Shown here: in pieces, positions 5,650-8,477 of the stretch
Numbering within the stretch: the first letter of the stretch is position 1
Layout: every line of letters starts with the position of its first letter
NCBI GenBank assembly: GCA_041752455.1
Contig: JBGSWL010000176.1
Coordinates: forward strand, 1-8,477
Direction of reading: 5' to 3'
Source of the DNA: JBGSWL01 sp041752455
Lineage (GTDB): Bacteria; Pseudomonadota; Alphaproteobacteria; Rhizobiales; Rhizobiaceae
Length of the DNA: 8,477 bases
Program-made: the position numbers and the translations under genes
The notes under the pieces: model-generated
What the model was told of the DNA's origin: nothing
Seen by the model: only the letters and a program-made list of their open reading frames with translations
The model's database searches: none

Positions 5650-6304
5650 AGATTGCCCGGAATCGCCGCCGCCCCGCAAACAGGACCTGCAGGTGGAAAC
5701 AACATTCCCCGACGGCACGCATGCAACAATGGAGGCACAGGGTCTGCACGTGACAACCGCGGAAGGAAAGCGCTACTCCTACACCACGTTCCAGGAAAGC
5801 GCACCCTATCCCGAGGAGCTGATCCCGCTGCCCCCCAAGCGCCTGGTCGTTGCCGGTTTGGCGGTTGCAAGACTATACACGGTGACCGGCGGGCCGACCC
5901 GAGAAACCTTCATGACGGTGGAGGAACTTCCAGTTCGTTGCAATGTCGCGCACTCATGGTGGTCGAATCTGGTTTCGCGCTGCAGTCATGGTAGTGTCGA
6001 ATACAGCAGCTTTTTCGACGGCGTCGTGGTCAGCGGCTGGGAACGCAACCGTGAACAGAACTCATATGTCGTCAAGCCGGACGGGACGATGGAGAACCTG
6101 CAATTGCCCGACGGGACGAGACTGGAATATTTGTACGACGCGGTCAGCGGCGAAGCAGTACTGGTGGATGCAGGCGCCAGGACGTCAAGGCGTGAAGCGG
6201 ACCTCTACAAGTTCTCGGCCAGCGGCATCGAAAAGTGCACATACGTCATTCCAAGCTGGATCAAGTCCAGACCCGCCGCCACAAAGCCGGCAAACGCCAG
6301 GTAA
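5585..6304 (+). CDS. Secreted protein F of unknown family (signal peptide, four mature cysteines)
   Basis: This protein has 239 residues. It begins with a signal peptide, MLNRCLQSLSIVFLLTGAGW (1-20), with likely cleavage after Ala21. There is no lipobox, so it should be a soluble periplasmic or exported protein. The mature part has cysteines at 24, 119, 133 and 218, which could form two disulfides. I do not recognise a family. Notable are beta-type repeats around VETTFPDGTHATMEAQGLHV and VVKPDGTMENLQLPDGTRLE (two DGT turns), the YDAVSGEAVLVDAG segment (184-197) and a basic tail (KSRPAATKPANAR). It is transcribed divergently from D, ends 23 bp from the end of convergent gene E, and has a truncated copy (F') at 6935. 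The repeated pairing with D/E genes suggests a shared function. Confidence 0.75.
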   Translation: MLNRCLQSLSIVFLLTGAGWAGDCPESPPPRKQDLQVETTFPDGTHATMEAQGLHVTTAEGKRYSYTTFQESAPYPEELIPLPPKRLVVAGLAVARLYTVTGGPTRETFMTVEELPVRCNVAHSWWSNLVSRCSHGSVEYSSFFDGVVVSGWERNREQNSYVVKPDGTMENLQLPDGTRLEYLYDAVSGEAVLVDAGARTSRREADLYKFSASGIEKCTYVIPSWIKSRPAATKPANAR

Positions 6305-6327
6305 CGGGTCCGGCAGGCAAATGCCCT

Positions 6328-6837
6328 TTATAGCGCTCTTGCGCCGCCTCTGGTCTCGGTCGGATTGCCGTCTTGATCAAAATTGGTTTCGATCGAAAAT
6401 CCCTGCGCGGCAAAGATTGCCACTTTGAAGCTGATCGTGAACTGGTCCCACTTCTCAAGGAAACGGTCCCGTCCGTAGCCATAAGCAACGGTATTCACCC
6501 CCTCACCCAACCAGCTTCCACCCAACCATCTGACGCGACCTGTGCGGGCTCGCTCCCCCGCTGCATTGAGTTTTGCCGCAAAGTCTTCGGCACCGGAGGA
6601 GAGCCGTGCAAAGCGCATGGCCTCAATTTCCAGATCGCGCATTGTATAAACCCGCTCCCAGCGGATGCGCAGTTCGTCAGACGGTGTGATATGCGGGTCG
6701 AAGATGAGTTCCGGCCGCATCAGGTTGAGAAATGTTCCCGCCACGATGACAACCACCAGCCAGAACGCCCGCCGCCGCCGTTTCGAGCGCCGCGCGCGGT
6801 CCTTCACCATGGTTCCGGTTTTCATGTCTTCGGTCAT
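6328..6837 (-). CDS. Membrane-anchored periplasmic protein E, paralogue of D
   Basis: This protein has 169 residues with the same plan as D: a basic cytoplasmic tip (KDRARRSKRRRR), one helix (AFWLVVVIVAGTFLNL, 24-39) and a periplasmic domain. Residues 1-64 are nearly identical to D. The rest diverges strongly but stays alignable in places, for example TMRDLEIEAMRFARLSSGAE against WESDLEKEMLRLATLTETAG, and FTISFKVAIFAAQGFSIETN against FTFIWSIFNLIPYSIFMEVY. Unlike D, it has ordinary GC content and no RTX gene behind it; its 3' end faces the 3' end of F. It is therefore an orphan copy of the D type. The family is not recognised. Start ambiguity is the same as in D. Confidence 0.72.
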   Translation of the reverse strand: MTEDMKTGTMVKDRARRSKRRRRAFWLVVVIVAGTFLNLMRPELIFDPHITPSDELRIRWERVYTMRDLEIEAMRFARLSSGAEDFAAKLNAAGERARTGRVRWLGGSWLGEGVNTVAYGYGRDRFLEKWDQFTISFKVAIFAAQGFSIETNFDQDGNPTETRGGARAL

Positions 6838-6999
6838 GTCCTGTCAGGATTTTTGCTTTACGTTTACACATGCTTGGTAACTATTATTTCATCGACGTCC
6901 ATTTGCGCCCCCGCACAGGAAAGGAATACTTGTCATGCTGAACAGATGCCTCCAGTCCATGTCAATTGTTGTCTTGCTGACCGGTGCCGGATGGGCCGG
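6646..6999. repeat. Direct repeat copy 2 (duplicated bidirectional promoter module)
   Basis: This is the second copy of the 5296-5649 segment, about 97% identical and gap-free, at an offset of 1350 bp. It contains the N-terminal half of gene E, the divergent promoter and the signal-peptide start of the broken copy F'. Confidence 0.9.
6838..6934. promoter_or_regulatory. Divergent promoter region between gene E and broken copy F'
   Basis: This is the copy of 5488-5584. The TCCTG-T-CAGGA palindrome (6839-6849) and the GACGTC-centred element (6891-6902) are both unchanged. The three substitutions fall outside them. That pattern fits functional sites, although the overall identity is too high for this to be strong evidence. 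Confidence 0.45.
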
Positions 7000-7087
7000 C
7001 ATTTGCCGCTGTATTCCGACGACGCGGTCAGCGGCGAGGCAGTGCTTGTGGATGCAGGCGGCAGCACGTCAACGCTTAACGCGGACC
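6935..7087 (+). pseudogene. F', truncated and frameshifted copy of secreted protein gene F
   Basis: The first 22 codons (MLNRCLQSMSIVVLLTGAGWAG) match the signal peptide of F. After 6999 the match jumps: 7020-7087 corresponds to 6136-6203 of F, at an offset of 884 instead of 1350. This means 466 bp of the middle of F are missing. 466 is not a multiple of three, so the DAVSGEAVLVDAG segment is present but in another frame than the start codon. The distal segment has roughly 10 changes in 68 bases, clearly more than the promoter-proximal part. Nothing further resembling F follows. The start codon still opens a 96-codon frame, but beyond residue 22 it encodes unrelated sequence, and it runs into the convergent UPF0262 gene. 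Confidence 0.8.
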
Positions 7088-7190
7088 GCCCCCGGCCCGG
7101 CCCCCGCTGCCTCCGGCACCGTCCCGGCGTTCGCCTGCCTTGCCGCAAGCCTTCCGGGTACGCGTCGTCCGCCCTTGGCGGAACGGCGCC
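7088..7190. other. Intergenic, right border of the accessory island
   Basis: This is a GC-rich stretch between the last base matching F and the UPF0262 stop codon. I see no gene, tRNA, att-like direct repeat or clear terminator in it. Confidence 0.4.
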
Positions 7191-7682
7191 TCACCCCTTC
7201 CAGTGCAGCACGCACACCAGGGTGAACAGCCGCCGCGCCGTATCGAAATCGACCTCGATCTTGCCGTCGAGGCGCTCCATCAGCGTTTCCGAGCCGTCAT
7301 TGTGGACACCGCGCCGCGCCATGTCGATCGTCTCGATCTGGCTGGTCGTGGCGCTCTTGATCGCCTCGAAATAGCTCTCGCAGATCATGTAATAGTCCTT
7401 GACGATCCGCCGGAACGGCCCGAGCGACAGGATGTGGGTCGCCACCGGCGCGCCGTCCGCGCGCGCAATCGCAAAGACCAGCTTGTTCTCGATCACCGAC
7501 AGGTTGAGCTTGTAGGGCCCGCCCGCAGCGTCGCCCACCGGCCGGAAGCGGTTGGCCTCCAAAAGGTCAAAAATCGCCACCGCCCGCTCGTGCTCCACAT
7601 CGGGCGTTGAGCGGCCGATGGATTCGTCCAGCGTCAGGTCGCTCAGGCGGTCGTCCGGTTGAAAGATGTCCTCTTTCGCCAT
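7191..7682 (-). CDS. UPF0262 family protein
   Basis: This is a 163-residue protein of the uncharacterised alphaproteobacterial family UPF0262, near the family's usual length. The recognisable core includes VEHERAVAIFDLLEANRFRP, PYKLNLSVIENKLVFAI, LSLGPFRRIVKDYYMICESY, IETIDMARRGVHNDGSETL and the end DTARRLFTLVCVLHWKG. It has no signal peptide or membrane helix, so it is presumably cytoplasmic. The start at ATG 7682 lies 18 nt after hisD on the same strand, so the two are likely one operon. The biochemical role is unknown. In related genomes it is followed by a low-molecular-weight phosphatase gene and then infA; here it is followed by the accessory island. Confidence 0.9.
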   Translation of the reverse strand: MAKEDIFQPDDRLSDLTLDESIGRSTPDVEHERAVAIFDLLEANRFRPVGDAAGGPYKLNLSVIENKLVFAIARADGAPVATHILSLGPFRRIVKDYYMICESYFEAIKSATTSQIETIDMARRGVHNDGSETLMERLDGKIEVDFDTARRLFTLVCVLHWKG

Positions 7683-7700
7683 GTGTGATGCGCCGCCCTG

Positions 7701-8477
7701 TCAGTCGCCGAGATTCAAGCGGATGGAAACAGATCGGCCGTGCGCGTCAAGGCCTTCCGCCTCAGCTAGCCGGATGGCCGCCGGCCCGAGCGTGCGCAAC
7801 TGGTCAGCATCCAGCTTCAGGATCGAGGTGCGCTTCATGAAATCGAGCACCGACAGGCCGGAGGAAAACCGCGCCGAGCGCGCCGTCGGCAGCACATGGT
7901 TGGAGCCGCCGACATAATCGCCGATCACTTCCGGCGTATGGCGGCCGATGAAGATCGCGCCAGCATTGCGCACCCGCGCGGCAAGGCCGTCGGCATCGGC
8001 GCAGGCGAGTTCCAGATGCTCGGCTGCGATGCGGTCGATCAGCGCCATCGAAGATGGCGAGGCGATGTCATCGACGAGAATGATCGCGCCGTGATCGCGC
8101 CAGGACGCGCCCGCCGTCTCGCCGCGCGGCAGCGTCTTAAGCTGCCGCTCCACCGCTTGCTCCACCGCGCGTGCAAGGTTTTCGCTGTCGGTCAAAAGGA
8201 TCGACTGGGCATTGGCATCATGCTCGGCTTGCGCCAACAGATCGGCGGCGATCCAGTCCGGGTCGTTGTCGCCGTCCGCCACCACCAGCACTTCGGAAGG
8301 CCCGGCAATCATGTCGATGCCGACCGTGCCGAACACCTGCCGCTTGGCCGCCGCCACATAGGCATTGCCCGGCCCGGTGATCTTATCGACCGGTGCAATC
8401 GTCGCCGTCCCATAGGCCAAGGCCGCAATCGCCTGTGCGCCGCCAATGCGATAAATCTCATCCACCCCGGCAATCTC
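7701..8477 (-). CDS. hisD: Histidinol dehydrogenase, C-terminal part (N-terminus outside window)
   Basis: The visible 258 codons are in frame from the right edge (EIAGVDEIYRIGGAQAIAAL). HisD is the Zn-dependent, NAD-using enzyme that oxidises L-histidinol to L-histidine in two steps, the end of histidine synthesis. The signature runs from GPGNAYVAAAKRQVFG through GIDMIAGPSEVLVVADG. QAEHDANAQS provides the Gln and His zinc ligands. AAEHLELA carries the catalytic Glu-His pair. GDYVGGSNHVLPT contains the Asp ligand and the substrate loop. EGLDAHGRSV near the end carries the last His ligand. All key residues known from the E. coli enzyme are present, so the gene looks functional. UPF0262 follows after 18 nt. 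Confidence 0.96.
   Translation of the reverse strand, partial: EIAGVDEIYRIGGAQAIAALAYGTATIAPVDKITGPGNAYVAAAKRQVFGTVGIDMIAGPSEVLVVADGDNDPDWIAADLLAQAEHDANAQSILLTDSENLARAVEQAVERQLKTLPRGETAGASWRDHGAIILVDDIASPSSMALIDRIAAEHLELACADADGLAARVRNAGAIFIGRHTPEVIGDYVGGSNHVLPTARSARFSSGLSVLDFMKRTSILKLDADQLRTLGPAAIRLAEAEGLDAHGRSVSIRLNLGD

Noticed and set aside
4970..7190. Insertion sequence or integrase-driven island
   Set aside because: No transposase, integrase, terminal inverted repeats, target duplications or tRNA were found. The duplicated segment is gene and promoter sequence, not an IS.
6373..7374. Plus-strand frame of 333 codons spanning gene E and the F' region
   Set aside because: It runs antisense to E and UPF0262. 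It includes the DAVSGEAVLVDAG remnant of F' only because the deletion shifted that segment into this frame.

Overview
The window is GC-rich chromosomal DNA of an alphaproteobacterium, most likely a member of the Hyphomicrobiales (Rhizobiales). The evidence is the minus-strand core order hisD, UPF0262, infA, maf, yacG, together with alphaproteobacterial-type IF-1 and Maf sequences. All core genes are on the minus strand, so transcription runs from the right edge to the left.

Right edge (8477-7191): the C-terminal 258 codons of hisD (histidinol dehydrogenase), then a UPF0262 protein 18 nt downstream. Left part (2201-1): infA (translation initiation factor IF-1), maf (nucleotide pyrophosphatase), yacG (zinc-finger gyrase inhibitor, 2 nt after maf) and a Gfo/Idh/MocA oxidoreductase that runs off the left edge. 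A 27-residue one-helix membrane peptide sits upstream of infA at 2465-2548, in the same orientation.

Between UPF0262 and infA, where many relatives carry a low-molecular-weight phosphatase gene, there is an accessory island at about 2570-7190. It has five main parts. (a) A secreted RTX (calcium-binding beta-roll) protein at 4993-2788 minus is broken by two independent single-base deletions. Restoring them gives one 735-codon frame with an N-terminal domain, three RTX blocks and a type I secretion-like tail. (b) A small membrane-anchored protein D (5487-4990 minus) has a stop codon that overlaps or nearly touches the RTX start. (c) A divergent secreted protein F (5585-6304 plus) has a signal peptide and four cysteines in the mature part. 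(d) A second membrane-anchored protein E (6837-6328 minus) is a paralogue of D. (e) A truncated, frameshifted copy of F, called F' (6935-7087 plus), lies last.

D/F and E/F' are two copies of one bidirectional module, offset by exactly 1350 bp. They are about 97% identical over roughly 350 bp covering the N-terminus, transmembrane segment and divergent promoter, and they diverge abruptly on both sides. The D-specific ectodomain and the RTX N-terminal domain share one AT-rich block (about 4470-5296) that crosses the gene boundary. This looks like an imported or exchanged specificity cassette. The most interesting reading is an undescribed pair, in which a secreted RTX effector is made together with a membrane-anchored periplasmic partner or immunity-like protein that has a constant anchor and a variable ectodomain, plus an orphan paralogue. 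That function is inferred from architecture and is not demonstrated by the sequence.
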